A stretch of DNA of 64,000 bases. Source: Massilia eurypsychrophila. GTDB taxonomy: Bacteria; Pseudomonadota; Gammaproteobacteria; Burkholderiales; Burkholderiaceae_D. Within the stretch, counting starts at the first letter, position 1; each line of letters opens with the position of its first letter. The notes under the pieces were generated by a model. That model was not told the origin of the DNA. It was given only the letters and a program-made list of their open reading frames with translations, and did no database searches. The DNA lies in contig NZ_PDOC01000013.1 of assembly GCF_002760655.1 (NCBI RefSeq), positions 1 through 64,000 on the forward strand, given 5' to 3'. The position numbers were made by a program, and so were the translations under genes. This document shows, piece by piece, positions 35,308-43,902 of this stretch.

Positions 35308-36085
35308 GGCTGGCTTTCTCGGCATGGCTCTCGCCCAGGTATGCGGTCTTGACGGCGGCGCTGGTGCGGATGTTGTCGGGCAGGTCGCTGGCAATGACCT
35401 GCCCATTGACCATCACGGTGATCCGGTCGGCGACGCGGAACACGGCGTCCATGTCGTGCTCCACCAGCAGGATCGCGTGCGCCTGCTTGAGGCGTTCGAG
35501 CATCGACAGCATGCGGTCGGTCTCCTCGGCGCCCATGCCGGCCAAAGGTTCGTCGAGCAGCAGCACGGCCGGACTCGTCGCCAGGCACATCGCAATCTCG
35601 AGCTGGCGCTGCTGCCCGTGACTGATGGCGCCGGCGATTTTGTGCGCCGATTCCTGCAGGCCGGCCGCTTCGAGCGCTTCCCATGCGCGATCCAGGCTTT
35701 GGCGGCACGAAGTCGCCGCCTGCCACAGGCTCCACGGGCGCTGCACCGCTGCCTGCGCCGCCAGCCGGCAGTTCTCCAGCAGCGAAAACTTCGGGAAGAT
35801 GGTGGTGCGCTGGTAGGTGCGGCCGACGCCGGCGCGGGCACGGCGTGCCTGGCTCCAGCCGGTAATGTCCGCGCCGCGCAGCATGATCGCGCCGCCGGAG
35901 GCTTCAATTTCGCCCGACAGCATGTTGATCAGGGTCGACTTGCCGGCGCCGTTGGTGCCGATCACGGCGTGCACTTCGCCGGCCTGCAGCACGACCGAGA
36001 CCTGGTCGACCGCGGCCAGGCCGCCAAAATGCCGGCTTAGCGATGTTGCCTGCATTAGCGGTGCCGCGTTGGTGGCGGTAGTCAT
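35300..36085 (-). CDS. LivG-type ABC transporter ATPase (benzoate operon importer)
   Basis: A 261-residue ATPase with Walker A GTNGAGKST, the RTYQRTTIFPKFSLLEN region, a degenerate signature SHGQQRQLEIAM, Walker B VLLLDEPLAGM and switch His in LVEHDMDAVF. ATGA-type overlap with the LivM-type gene upstream and an 8-base overlap with the LivF-type gene downstream indicate coupled expression. Confidence 0.88.
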   Translation of the reverse strand: MTTATNAAPLMQATSLSRHFGGLAAVDQVSVVLQAGEVHAVIGTNGAGKSTLINMLSGEIEASGGAIMLRGADITGWSQARRARAGVGRTYQRTTIFPKFSLLENCRLAAQAAVQRPWSLWQAATSCRQSLDRAWEALEAAGLQESAHKIAGAISHGQQRQLEIAMCLATSPAVLLLDEPLAGMGAEETDRMLSMLERLKQAHAILLVEHDMDAVFRVADRITVMVNGQVIASDLPDNIRTSAAVKTAYLGESHAEKASHA

Positions 36086-37119
36086 GCGCGTTCTCCTTTG
36101 GCGGCTGCGGCGTTACGGCGCGCTTTCCATTGGGCGGCCATGCCGATCAACCCGTTTGGCATCACTGCGACGAAAAAGATCATTGTCAGCCCGAGTGTCA
36201 GTTGCCAGTGCCTGGCCGCCGGCCCCATGATCGCCTCGGCCGAATACAGCTCTTTGAGTAGAATAAAGGCGACAGCGCCAAGAACTGCGCCGCGCAGGCT
36301 GCCAAGTCCGCCCAGGATAATCATCAGCAGGACCGCGCCCGATTCATGCCACGACAGCATTTCGGGATTGACGGCGCCGCTGCGAGCCGCTGTGAGAAAG
36401 CCTGCCGCGCCGGCCAGCATGGCTGCGATCACGAAGGCGGCCAGCTTGTAGGCGAAAGTGTTGTAGCCGGTGGCGCGCATGCGCTGTTCGTTGGCGCGGA
36501 TGCCGGCCAGCGCATGACCGAAGCGCGAGCGCTGTATTAACGCCAGCAAGCCGTAGCAGCCGGCCAGGCAGGCGACGACGAGCCAGTACATGTGCAGGGG
36601 CTTCTCGAGGTCGACCAGCACCTGTGGACCGACTTGCAGCAGCGGGCGGATGGCGAGGAAGATGCCGTCGCTGCCGCCGCCCACCTTGGTGTCGTGGAAG
36701 ACGAAGTACGCCATCTGCGCGAACGCCAGTGTCACCATAATGAAATACACGCCCTTGGTGCGCAGGCTGAGAGCGCCAACTACCAGTGCGTAAGCGCCGG
36801 CGCCGAGCATCGCCAGCGGCAGCAGCACGGCGAGCGCGCCGGGATCCGATTCAGGCGACGCCAGCACGGTGATGTAGGCGCCGATGCCGTAAAAGGCGGC
36901 GTGGCCAAGGCTGATCAGGCCGGTCCAGCCAACCAGCAGTTCGAGGCTGAGGGCGAAGATGGCGTAGATCGCGATCTTCAGCACCAGTTCCTGCAGGTAG
37001 GGCGAGAGCACCAGCGGCAGGGCGGCAAGTATCAAACCGACAGCAAGCGGCCAGACGCCGTGCAGTGCGGCGCTGCGTGGCGTCGCCACGCGTGGGGAGG
37101 TCAGGGTGGAGGTGCTCAT
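36082..37119 (-). CDS. LivM-type ABC permease (benzoate operon importer)
   Basis: A 345-residue permease with LLVGWTGLISLGHAAFYGIGAY, the coupling loop GIRANEQRMRATGYNTFAYKL and LLMIILGGLGSLRGAVLGAVAF, typical of LivM. A basic C-terminal tail follows the last helix. It forms the membrane part together with the LivH-type permease, which ends 3 bases upstream. Confidence 0.88.
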   Translation of the reverse strand: MSTSTLTSPRVATPRSAALHGVWPLAVGLILAALPLVLSPYLQELVLKIAIYAIFALSLELLVGWTGLISLGHAAFYGIGAYITVLASPESDPGALAVLLPLAMLGAGAYALVVGALSLRTKGVYFIMVTLAFAQMAYFVFHDTKVGGGSDGIFLAIRPLLQVGPQVLVDLEKPLHMYWLVVACLAGCYGLLALIQRSRFGHALAGIRANEQRMRATGYNTFAYKLAAFVIAAMLAGAAGFLTAARSGAVNPEMLSWHESGAVLLMIILGGLGSLRGAVLGAVAFILLKELYSAEAIMGPAARHWQLTLGLTMIFFVAVMPNGLIGMAAQWKARRNAAAAKGERA

Positions 37120-37122
37120 GAT

Positions 37123-37995
37123 TTAATATCCTTTGCTTTTCAGGCCTTGCGGGCGCCAGATCAGAATCAGCGCCATCAGCAGATAGATACTCAGGCCGCT
37201 GAACTGGGTGAAAAGCACCTTGCCGAAGGTGTCGACGAAACCGACCAGCAATGACGCGATCAGGGCGCCCGAGATCGAGCCGATGCCGCCGATGACGACC
37301 ACCACGAAACAGATGATCAGCACCTGGCCGCCCATGCCGGGGTAGACCGATGCCATCGGCGCGGCGATCATGCCGGCCAGTGCGGCCAAGGCCACGCCGG
37401 CCGCGAATACGATTCGGTACAGCATTCCGATGTTGATGCCCAGGCCGCGCACCATGTCGCGGTTACTGGCGCCGGCGCGGATCATCATGCCGAGCCGGGT
37501 GCGGTTGACCACCCAGTACAGGCCGAACGCCACCAGCAGGCACGCCGCCGAGGCGAACAGGTTGTATACCGGGTAGGACATCAGGTCACCCAGCGCGATG
37601 GATCCGGACAGCCATGGCGGGATGTTGACGCCATGTACTTCATTCCCGGCCAACAGGCTGCGCAGTTCCTCGAACACCAGGATCAGCGCATACGTCATCA
37701 ACACCTGCTGCAGGTGGTCGCGCTGGTACAGGTAGCTGAAGAATATCCACTCGAGCACGAAGCCAAGCGCCGCGGCGAGCACCACGCCGGCCAGCAGCTG
37801 CAGCAGGAACTGGTCGCCGAACAACGGCGCCAGCGCCCACGCCATGTACGCGCCGATCATGTAGAAGCTGCCGTGCGCCAGGTTGATGACACCCATGATG
37901 CCGAAGATCAGGGTCAGGCCGCTGGCGACCAGAAACAGCAGCAGCCCGTATTGGACGGCGTTGAGGCATTGCGCGAGGAAGGTAGATATATCCAT
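37123..37995 (-). CDS. LivH-type ABC permease (benzoate operon importer)
   Basis: A 290-residue permease starting MDISTFLAQCLNAVQYGLLL, with SGLTLIFGIMGVINLAHGSF and the VVVIGGIGSISGALIASLLVG helix. The ATG at 37995 matches the LivH N-terminus; an upstream in-frame ATG would add 18 unrelated residues. A 126-base gap separates it from the substrate-binding protein gene, the largest spacing in this operon between related genes. Confidence 0.88.
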   Translation of the reverse strand: MDISTFLAQCLNAVQYGLLLFLVASGLTLIFGIMGVINLAHGSFYMIGAYMAWALAPLFGDQFLLQLLAGVVLAAALGFVLEWIFFSYLYQRDHLQQVLMTYALILVFEELRSLLAGNEVHGVNIPPWLSGSIALGDLMSYPVYNLFASAACLLVAFGLYWVVNRTRLGMMIRAGASNRDMVRGLGINIGMLYRIVFAAGVALAALAGMIAAPMASVYPGMGGQVLIICFVVVVIGGIGSISGALIASLLVGFVDTFGKVLFTQFSGLSIYLLMALILIWRPQGLKSKGY

Positions 37996-38121
37996 GATGG
38001 TTCCTGGTACTCGAGAAAGTCGTTCCGGCGAAAGCGTTAAACCGAACATTGGGCGTGGCGGGTCCTGCGCGCGGCCGTGTGACGGGCCGCGCGTGGCCGG
38101 AATGATCCCGCGAGAGCGTAA

Positions 38122-39294
38122 TTACATGCGGCAGCCCTTGGCCGGATCGGCGAGCGCTTTCATGGCGATGCCCTTGAACTCGTTGTTGTTGCCCTTCACC
38201 TGGCGCAGGTAGACGTCCTGCACCGGGTTGTGGGCCGGCGACATGCGGAATTTGCCACGCGGGCTGTCGATCTGCGCCGCGGCAATCCCTGCGATCACTC
38301 TATCTTGCTTGCTGATGTCGCCGCCGGCCGCCTTCAGGCCCGCATGCAGCATTTGCGCGGCGTCGTAGCCCTGCACCGCGTATACGTCCGCGTTAAGCTT
38401 GTACGCTTTGGCGAAACTGAGGCGGAACGCGTTGTCGCGCGGGGTGTTCATGTTGTCGGCGTAATGCAGCGTGGTGAACATGCCCTGCGCCGCCGCGCCC
38501 TGCGCTTCGAGCGTGCCGTCGGTCAGGAAGCCGGGGCCGTACAAGGGCATGGTCTTGTTCAAGCCCGCGGCGGCGTAGTCCTTGACGAACTTGACGGCGC
38601 CGCCACCGGCAAAGAAGGCGTACACCGCATCCGGCTTCTGCGCCGCGATCTGAGTCAGCAGGGCCTGGAACTCGACGTTCGGGAACGGCAGATTCAGGCT
38701 CTGCGTGACGGTGCCGCCGGCCTTTTCAAAACCCTCGGTAAACGCCGCCGCCGACTCGTTTCCGAAAGCGTAGTTCCAGGTGATGGCAACAATTTTCTTG
38801 TGGCCGCGCTGGGCGGCGACCTGGCCCATCGCATAACCTGACTGCCAGCTCGAGAACGAACTGCGGAAGATATTTTTAGCGCACATCGCACCGGTAATTG
38901 CATTCGCGCCGGCGTTCGGAACGATCAACAAGGTGCCGCTTTCCTTGGCCGCCTTGGCCATCGCCAGCGCCACGCCCGAGTGCACTGTACCGACGACGAC
39001 GTCGACCTGGTCGCGCTTGATCAACTTGTTGATGTTGTCGCTGGCCTTGGACGGATCAGACTCGTCGTCCACCTTGGAGTAGGCGATATCGCGGCCTTCA
39101 AGTTTGCCGCCCTGTTCGGCCACATACAGCTTGAAGCCGTTTTCAATCATGCTGCCGAGATTGGCGTAAGTGCCGGTGGCCGGCAGCATCAGGCCGACTT
39201 TGACCGGGGAGTTTTGTGCGGCTGCCTGGCCGGCGAGGATCAGAGTGGCTGCAGCGACGGCGGTGAGGCGGGGAAAGCGGAACGGGCTATGCAT
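38122..39294 (-). CDS. Periplasmic substrate-binding protein of the benzoate operon importer
   Basis: A 390-residue type I binding protein with a signal peptide (LTAVAAATLILAGQAAAQ) and a LivJ/K-like core (VKVGLMLPATGTYANLGSMIENGF; DQVDVVVGTVHSGVALAMAK). It is only distantly like the nag-operon binding protein, so the two importers probably have different ligands. Location between the ligase/hydrolase genes and the permeases suggests benzoate or a benzoate precursor. The start at 39294 overlaps the hydrolase gene end by 8 bases. Confidence 0.85.
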   Translation of the reverse strand: MHSPFRFPRLTAVAAATLILAGQAAAQNSPVKVGLMLPATGTYANLGSMIENGFKLYVAEQGGKLEGRDIAYSKVDDESDPSKASDNINKLIKRDQVDVVVGTVHSGVALAMAKAAKESGTLLIVPNAGANAITGAMCAKNIFRSSFSSWQSGYAMGQVAAQRGHKKIVAITWNYAFGNESAAAFTEGFEKAGGTVTQSLNLPFPNVEFQALLTQIAAQKPDAVYAFFAGGGAVKFVKDYAAAGLNKTMPLYGPGFLTDGTLEAQGAAAQGMFTTLHYADNMNTPRDNAFRLSFAKAYKLNADVYAVQGYDAAQMLHAGLKAAGGDISKQDRVIAGIAAAQIDSPRGKFRMSPAHNPVQDVYLRQVKGNNNEFKGIAMKALADPAKGCRM

Positions 39295-40111
39295 GGTTGT
39301 CTCCAGTGTGGTTTTTATAAACTCTGTGGGTCGTGATGAATTCGGCTGCTTCACGGCTTAATTCGGACGGCTGGTCGCGGTGCGGCGAATGCCCGCATTG
39401 CGACAGCACGCACAGACGCGCCGACGATATGCGGCGAATGATTCCATGCACTTGCTCGAGGGTGCCGTATTCGTCGTCCTCTCCCTGGATGGCAATCACC
39501 GGGCAGGTGATGCCGGCCAGTTCATCCTCAATATTCCAGTCGCGGAAGGCGGGATCGAGCCAGATGTCGTTCCAGCCCCAGAAGGCCGAATCGACGTCGG
39601 CGTGGTGGCGGGCCAGCCGGCTGCGCAGATCGCCGTGAAGGTATGCTTCACGGGCGGCGCGGATGTTGGCGATGCTGATGTCTTCGACGAAGATGTGCGG
39701 CGCCACTGTCACCACGCCGCTCACTTCGTTCGGGAAGTGCGCTGCGTACAACAGGGCGATCGAGCCGCCGTCACTGTGGCCGAACAGCCACGGACGTTCG
39801 ATCCCCAGCTGCGCGAACAATGCCGGCAGCACCTCTATCGCCTGGCGGTGCATGAAGTCCGGCCGCCAGTGTTCTTCGGCCGGTCGGGCGGTCGAATTAC
39901 CGTAAGCGTAACGGGAGAACACAAGGCCGCGCAGACCGTTCGCTGTGCAGAAGTGCGCGGGGAAGTCCTTCCACATCGAAAGTGAGCCCAATCCTTCATG
40001 GAGGAAGACGACCACGGGGTACTCCGACGATGGCGCTCCCACCCACGCATATTCAAGCGCAAGCTGACGACCTTGCCAGTCGATGGAGGCGATTTGCGCT
40101 GAGGTGTCCAT
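39287..40111 (-). CDS. Alpha/beta fold hydrolase of the benzoate operon
   Basis: A 274-residue cytoplasmic alpha/beta hydrolase: VVVFLHEGLGSLSMWKDFP (oxyanion region), nucleophile elbow FGHSDGGSIAL, Asp in QGEDDEYGT and His in CGHSPHRDQP. Hydrolases of this type recur in box gene clusters and may be CoA thioesterases that relieve dead-end benzoyl-CoA intermediates, or esterases releasing benzoate; the role is not settled by sequence. The ATG shares one base with the ligase stop (TGATG), so translation is coupled. Confidence 0.83.
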   Translation of the reverse strand: MDTSAQIASIDWQGRQLALEYAWVGAPSSEYPVVVFLHEGLGSLSMWKDFPAHFCTANGLRGLVFSRYAYGNSTARPAEEHWRPDFMHRQAIEVLPALFAQLGIERPWLFGHSDGGSIALLYAAHFPNEVSGVVTVAPHIFVEDISIANIRAAREAYLHGDLRSRLARHHADVDSAFWGWNDIWLDPAFRDWNIEDELAGITCPVIAIQGEDDEYGTLEQVHGIIRRISSARLCVLSQCGHSPHRDQPSELSREAAEFITTHRVYKNHTGDNHA

Positions 40112-41667
40112 CACGGCGCGGCCCGCAGCTTGAAGCGTTGTATTTTTCCGGTAGCGGTCTTCGGAAGGTCGACGAGGAAAACCACGTCGCGCGGATACTT
40201 GTGGGGCGCCAGGCGCGCCTTGACCCATGCCTTCAACTCTTCGGCCAGCGCCGCGTTGCCCTCGCGGCCGGTATGCGCGACCACGTAGGCCACGGTCCGT
40301 GTCAGTCCTTGCGAGTCGGGGGCGCCCACCACGGCGCACTCGCACACCGCCTCGTGGCCCATCAGCACCGACTCGACCTCGATCGGCGAAACATACTGAC
40401 CGCTGACCTTGAGCATGTCATCGCTGCGACCGGAGTAGGTGTAGTAGCCGTCAGCATCGACTACGTACTTGTCGCCGCTGCGAGTCCATTCGCCGAGGAA
40501 GGTAGCCTGGCTTTTGGCGCGGTTGTTCCAATACATCAGCGCCGAACTCGGGCCGCGGATGTACAGGTCGCCGATTTCGCCCGCCGCCACCGGTGCGCCG
40601 GCGTCGTCGCGCAGCTGAACGTCGTAGCCCGGGACCGGCTTGCCGGTGGCGCCGTAGCGGATGTCGCCTGGCTGGTTGGACAGGAAAATGTGCAGCATTT
40701 CGGTCGAACCGAGGCCGTCGAGGATGTAGCAGCCAAAGTGATTGGTAAAGCGCTCGCCAATATGTTGCGGCAGCGCTTCGCCGGCCGACGTGCAGACCCG
40801 CAGCGCCACGCTGGTCTTTGACGGCAGGCAGTCCGACGCGAGCAGGCCGACGTACAGGGTCGGCACGCCACAGAACACGGTGGGCTGGTGGCGTACCAGC
40901 CGATCGCACACCGCTTGCGGGGTAGGGCGCTCGGCCATCAGAACGGTCGTCGCGCCGGCGTACAGCGGGAAAGTGAGCGCGTTGCCCAGTCCGTACGCGA
41001 AAAACAGTTTGGCGACGGAGAACACGATGTCGTCTTCTCGCACGCCCAGCACTGCCTTGCCGTACAGCTCGGCGGTCCAGAACAGGTTTGCGTGCGAATG
41101 GACGGTGCCCTTCGGGCGCCCGGTAGAACCGGAGGAGTACAGCCAGAACGCGAACTGATCGGCCGCGCTGGCAGCCGGCGCGGCCAACGGCGCATGGTCG
41201 AGCAGCTGCCCGAAGCCCAGCGCGCCATGCGGCAAGCCGTCGATGGCGCCGGCGACAATCAGCGGAATATCGACCCCGGCAAGCGCCATCGCCTGCTGGA
41301 GCCCGGCTAGCAACGGCGCCGAGGTGATGACGGCGCGGGCGCTGCTGTCACCCAGCATGTAGGCATGGTCTTCCGGCGGCAGCAAGGTGTTTACCGGCAC
41401 CGGCACCACGCCGGCGAGCAGTGCGCCAAGGAAGGCGACCGGCAGGTCGACGCTGTCCTGCATGACCAGCAGCACACGCTCCTCGGGACGTACGCCAAGC
41501 GCGAGCAGGCCGGCGGCGCATGCCTTGACGCGCCGGTCAAGTTCGCCGTAGGTCAGCTCGCAGGTGTCGTCGATATAAGCGAGCTTGCTGGGCCTGTCGG
41601 CGTTCAGCGCCAGAATGTGATGGGCGAAGTTGAAGCGATCCGGTACGCGGATGGTCGGGTGTTCCAT
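40111..41667 (-). CDS. bclA: Benzoate-CoA ligase
   Basis: A 518-residue adenylate-forming ligase of the benzoate-CoA ligase family. P-loop SSGSTGRPKG is at 178-187, other motifs include VFSVAKLFFAYGLGNAL, LDGLGSTEMLHIFLSN and GRSDDMLKVSGQYVSP, and the catalytic Lys is about 508 in TATGKIQRFK. Start at 41667 has a strong AGGAGG ribosome site and matches the family N-terminus; a longer reading upstream is antisense-like. It converts benzoate, CoA and ATP to benzoyl-CoA, the substrate of BoxAB. Next to boxD. Confidence 0.92.
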   Translation of the reverse strand: MEHPTIRVPDRFNFAHHILALNADRPSKLAYIDDTCELTYGELDRRVKACAAGLLALGVRPEERVLLVMQDSVDLPVAFLGALLAGVVPVPVNTLLPPEDHAYMLGDSSARAVITSAPLLAGLQQAMALAGVDIPLIVAGAIDGLPHGALGFGQLLDHAPLAAPAASAADQFAFWLYSSGSTGRPKGTVHSHANLFWTAELYGKAVLGVREDDIVFSVAKLFFAYGLGNALTFPLYAGATTVLMAERPTPQAVCDRLVRHQPTVFCGVPTLYVGLLASDCLPSKTSVALRVCTSAGEALPQHIGERFTNHFGCYILDGLGSTEMLHIFLSNQPGDIRYGATGKPVPGYDVQLRDDAGAPVAAGEIGDLYIRGPSSALMYWNNRAKSQATFLGEWTRSGDKYVVDADGYYTYSGRSDDMLKVSGQYVSPIEVESVLMGHEAVCECAVVGAPDSQGLTRTVAYVVAHTGREGNAALAEELKAWVKARLAPHKYPRDVVFLVDLPKTATGKIQRFKLRAAP

Positions 41668-41711
41668 TGTGTCTCCTCCTGCCGCTTTAACTTCCGGCAT
41701 GGTGTATTGGA

Positions 41712-43283
41712 CTAACTGTTCCAGCGGACTGCCGATGGCGCCAGGTGCTGCAGGGTGGCCGTTGACGCTTGCAGTGCGGTGCGCCGGTGATAGAAGCCAA
41801 GTGCGCGCAGGCCGCCCAACTCTTCGCCGCCGCCCGCGCGGCCAGGGCCGCCGTGGACAGAAGCAGGCATCACGTTGCCGTGCCCGGTCTGGGTCTTGCC
41901 GACATCGGCGCTGACCAGGTGCACACGGCCGTGCGAGCCGGCCAGTTCTACCCCGGCCTTTGCCAGCCATGCGTGGTCGTCGCTGAACGCTGACGCTACC
42001 AGCGAGCCGTGGCCGCGGTGGGCCAGCGCCATGGCGTGGGCGCCGTCGCGGTAGCCGACCAGCGTCGATACAGGGCCGAATACTTCGTGTTCGTTGACCA
42101 GGCGCGCCTGTTCGCCGTCGCGCACACCGAGCAGCGTGGGCGCCACGCAGCAGGCAAGGGCAGGATCGGCGTCGACCAGCGTGGCGCCGGCGCCGGAGTA
42201 CAGTACCTGCGCCTCGGCTGCCAGTTTGGAGATGCCCGATTCGACCGACTCGACCTGCTCGCGGCTGACCAGGGATCCCATGCGTACCTCGGCATTGCGG
42301 GGATTGCCGACCACCACTTGCGCCAGCTTCGCACTGACCGCCTCGGCGACCGCGTCGTAGCAGGCAACCGGCACCAGCGCGCGCCGCACTGCGGTACAAC
42401 GCTGGCCGCTCTTGGTGGTCATTTCGCGCACCAGCTCATTGATGTACAACTCGAAGGCGGCGCTGCCAGGGGCAGCATCGGGGCCGAGGATGGAACAATT
42501 GAGGCTGTCCGCCTCGATGTTGGCGCGCACGGAATTGCGTGCCACGGCGCGGTGCGAGCGGATTAAGGATGCGGTATCGGCCGAACCAGTGAACGACAGC
42601 ACGTCGAACGGTCCAAGGGCATCGAGCAGGCCGGCCGAGCTGCCGCAGACGAGCGACAGCGCGCCGGGCGGCAGCAAGCCGGAGGCGACGACGTCGGCTA
42701 CCATGCGATGCGTCAGCCAGGCCGTCACGGTCGCCGGCTTGATCACCACCGGGACACCGGACAGCAGTGCGGGGGCCGCTTTTTCCCAGAAGCCCCATGC
42801 CGGGAAGTTGAAGGCGTTGATGAACAGCGCCAGCCCGCGCACGGGGGCCAGCACGTGCTGGGACTGGAACAGTTTGTCCTTGGAAAGAATGGCAGCTTCA
42901 CCGTCGAGCAGCAGCGAACCGCTTTCGAGCGCGGCGCCGATCTTGGCGTAGTAACCGAGCGTAAAGCAGGCACCCTCGATGTCGACCGCGGAGTCGGCCT
43001 TGGTGGTGCCGGAATTCGCGCACGAGATGTCGTAATAGCTGTCGCGGTTGGCTTGGAGGACCTTGTTCACCTCGCCCAGCATCGCGGCACGCTGCCCGTA
43101 GCTCATTTCCTGCAGGGCGGCCGCGCCGCGGCTGCGGGCGAATTCGAAACCATCGGCGAGTCCAGTGGCGGGGCCGCCGGCGGTTGCCAGAGCCGCGCCG
43201 GTGACGGGGTCGAGCAGGGTGGCGCTGATTGCGGATTGACCCTGCCAGGCGCCGCCGAGGTAGTTTTGCAGATAGGGGATCAT
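41712..43283 (-). CDS. boxD: 3,4-dehydroadipyl-CoA semialdehyde dehydrogenase
   Basis: A 523-residue aldehyde dehydrogenase of the long BoxD/PaaZ-like type. Catalytic Cys is about 296 (KSGQRCTAVRR) and the base Glu about 257 (ANIEADSLN). INAFNFPAWGFWEKAAPALL and NEHEVFGPVSTL are typical of the group. BoxD oxidises the CoA-bound semialdehyde made by BoxC to 3,4-dehydroadipyl-CoA with NADP. The start at 43283 overlaps the preceding DUF4863 gene by four bases. Confidence 0.9.
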   Translation of the reverse strand: MIPYLQNYLGGAWQGQSAISATLLDPVTGAALATAGGPATGLADGFEFARSRGAAALQEMSYGQRAAMLGEVNKVLQANRDSYYDISCANSGTTKADSAVDIEGACFTLGYYAKIGAALESGSLLLDGEAAILSKDKLFQSQHVLAPVRGLALFINAFNFPAWGFWEKAAPALLSGVPVVIKPATVTAWLTHRMVADVVASGLLPPGALSLVCGSSAGLLDALGPFDVLSFTGSADTASLIRSHRAVARNSVRANIEADSLNCSILGPDAAPGSAAFELYINELVREMTTKSGQRCTAVRRALVPVACYDAVAEAVSAKLAQVVVGNPRNAEVRMGSLVSREQVESVESGISKLAAEAQVLYSGAGATLVDADPALACCVAPTLLGVRDGEQARLVNEHEVFGPVSTLVGYRDGAHAMALAHRGHGSLVASAFSDDHAWLAKAGVELAGSHGRVHLVSADVGKTQTGHGNVMPASVHGGPGRAGGGEELGGLRALGFYHRRTALQASTATLQHLAPSAVRWNS

Positions 43284-43753
43284 GCCGCCGCCGCGGTGAA
43301 GTCGATGGCGCCGTTTGGCAGCAGGTAGAGGACCAGCGCGCGCCCTTCGGTAACGGTAGGGCGATGCGCGCTGCCCGGTTCGTAGACGCACCAGCCGGCC
43401 GGGCAGGTGTCGAAGTTGGCGCCCGATGTCAGTGGCATGATCAGATCAATCTCGCCGTTCGGGTGCGCATGGTGCGGGCCGGCAATGTTTTCCATGTCGA
43501 CGACGTCGACGCTGAAGCCATGGGTAGCGTCGGTGGCCTTGAGCGCTCGGCCGTAGCGGATGCCGCCGCCTTCGCGGTTGCACAGCCAGCCGTCGCGTAC
43601 GCCAGCCTGGCAAGCCGCGGCGAGTGCATCGTAAGTATCGCTGCCAGGGCCGTGCTCTGCATTGAGATGCGCCTCGAGCGACGAGTCGAGTGGGGCGCCG
43701 GCGATCTCGCCGGTGATGCGCGCGACCAGGGTTTGAAAAGCATTCACATCCAT
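43280..43753 (-). CDS. DUF4863 family protein (cupin-like), first gene of the reverse box operon
   Basis: A 157-residue protein of the DUF4863 group, recognised from the C-terminal half: VVDMENIAGPHHAHPNGEID, then LIMPLTSGANFDTCPAGWCV and YEPGSAHRPTV. The clustered His/Glu pattern suggests a metal-binding cupin-like fold. The family includes 4-hydroxylaminobenzoate lyase, and uncharacterised members recur in box clusters. Its position as the first gene after the BoxR-type promoter implies a role in benzoyl-CoA metabolism, but no step of the known pathway lacks an enzyme here. Function unknown. Confidence 0.78.
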   Translation of the reverse strand: MDVNAFQTLVARITGEIAGAPLDSSLEAHLNAEHGPGSDTYDALAAACQAGVRDGWLCNREGGGIRYGRALKATDATHGFSVDVVDMENIAGPHHAHPNGEIDLIMPLTSGANFDTCPAGWCVYEPGSAHRPTVTEGRALVLYLLPNGAIDFTAAAA

Positions 43754-43820
43754 TTAGTTCTCCGAGCAGGGTTCGCGGCGTGCCAAACAGGTAAAATACC
43801 CCCAAGGCGCTTACTTATAG

Positions 43821-43864
43821 TGCATCTTGAATCGAGTATAGATGCAATATCTTGCGTATGTCAA
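43821..43864 (-). promoter_or_regulatory. Sigma-70 promoter with BoxR-type operator for the reverse box operon
   Basis: On the reverse strand a -35 TTGACA (43859-43864) and -10 TATACT (43835-43840) are separated by 18 bases. A perfect inverted repeat TGCATCT (43821-43827) / AGATGCA (43840-43846) flanks and overlaps the -10, and GCAATATCTTGC (43844-43855) is a further near-palindrome. BoxR of Azoarcus is known to bind TGCA-containing operators and to be released by benzoyl-CoA. Its repression here is inferred from the match in position and motif. Confidence 0.65.
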
Positions 43865-43880
43865 GATAGTGATTCATAAT
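43852..43880 (+). promoter_or_regulatory. Putative promoter of boxR overlapping the box operator
   Basis: Forward strand TTGCGT (43852-43857), a 17-base spacer and CATAAT (43875-43880) precede boxR by 22 bases. The -35 overlaps the operator-like region used by the divergent operon, so BoxR may regulate itself. The -35 is imperfect. Confidence 0.45.
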
Positions 43881-43902
43881 ATATTTCATCACCAAGAATG
43901 AT

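Noticed and set aside
41668-42399. Upstream extension of the benzoate-CoA ligase frame
   Set aside because: The sequence lies within boxD in another frame; the ATG at 41667 has a strong AGGAGG site and the family N-terminus.
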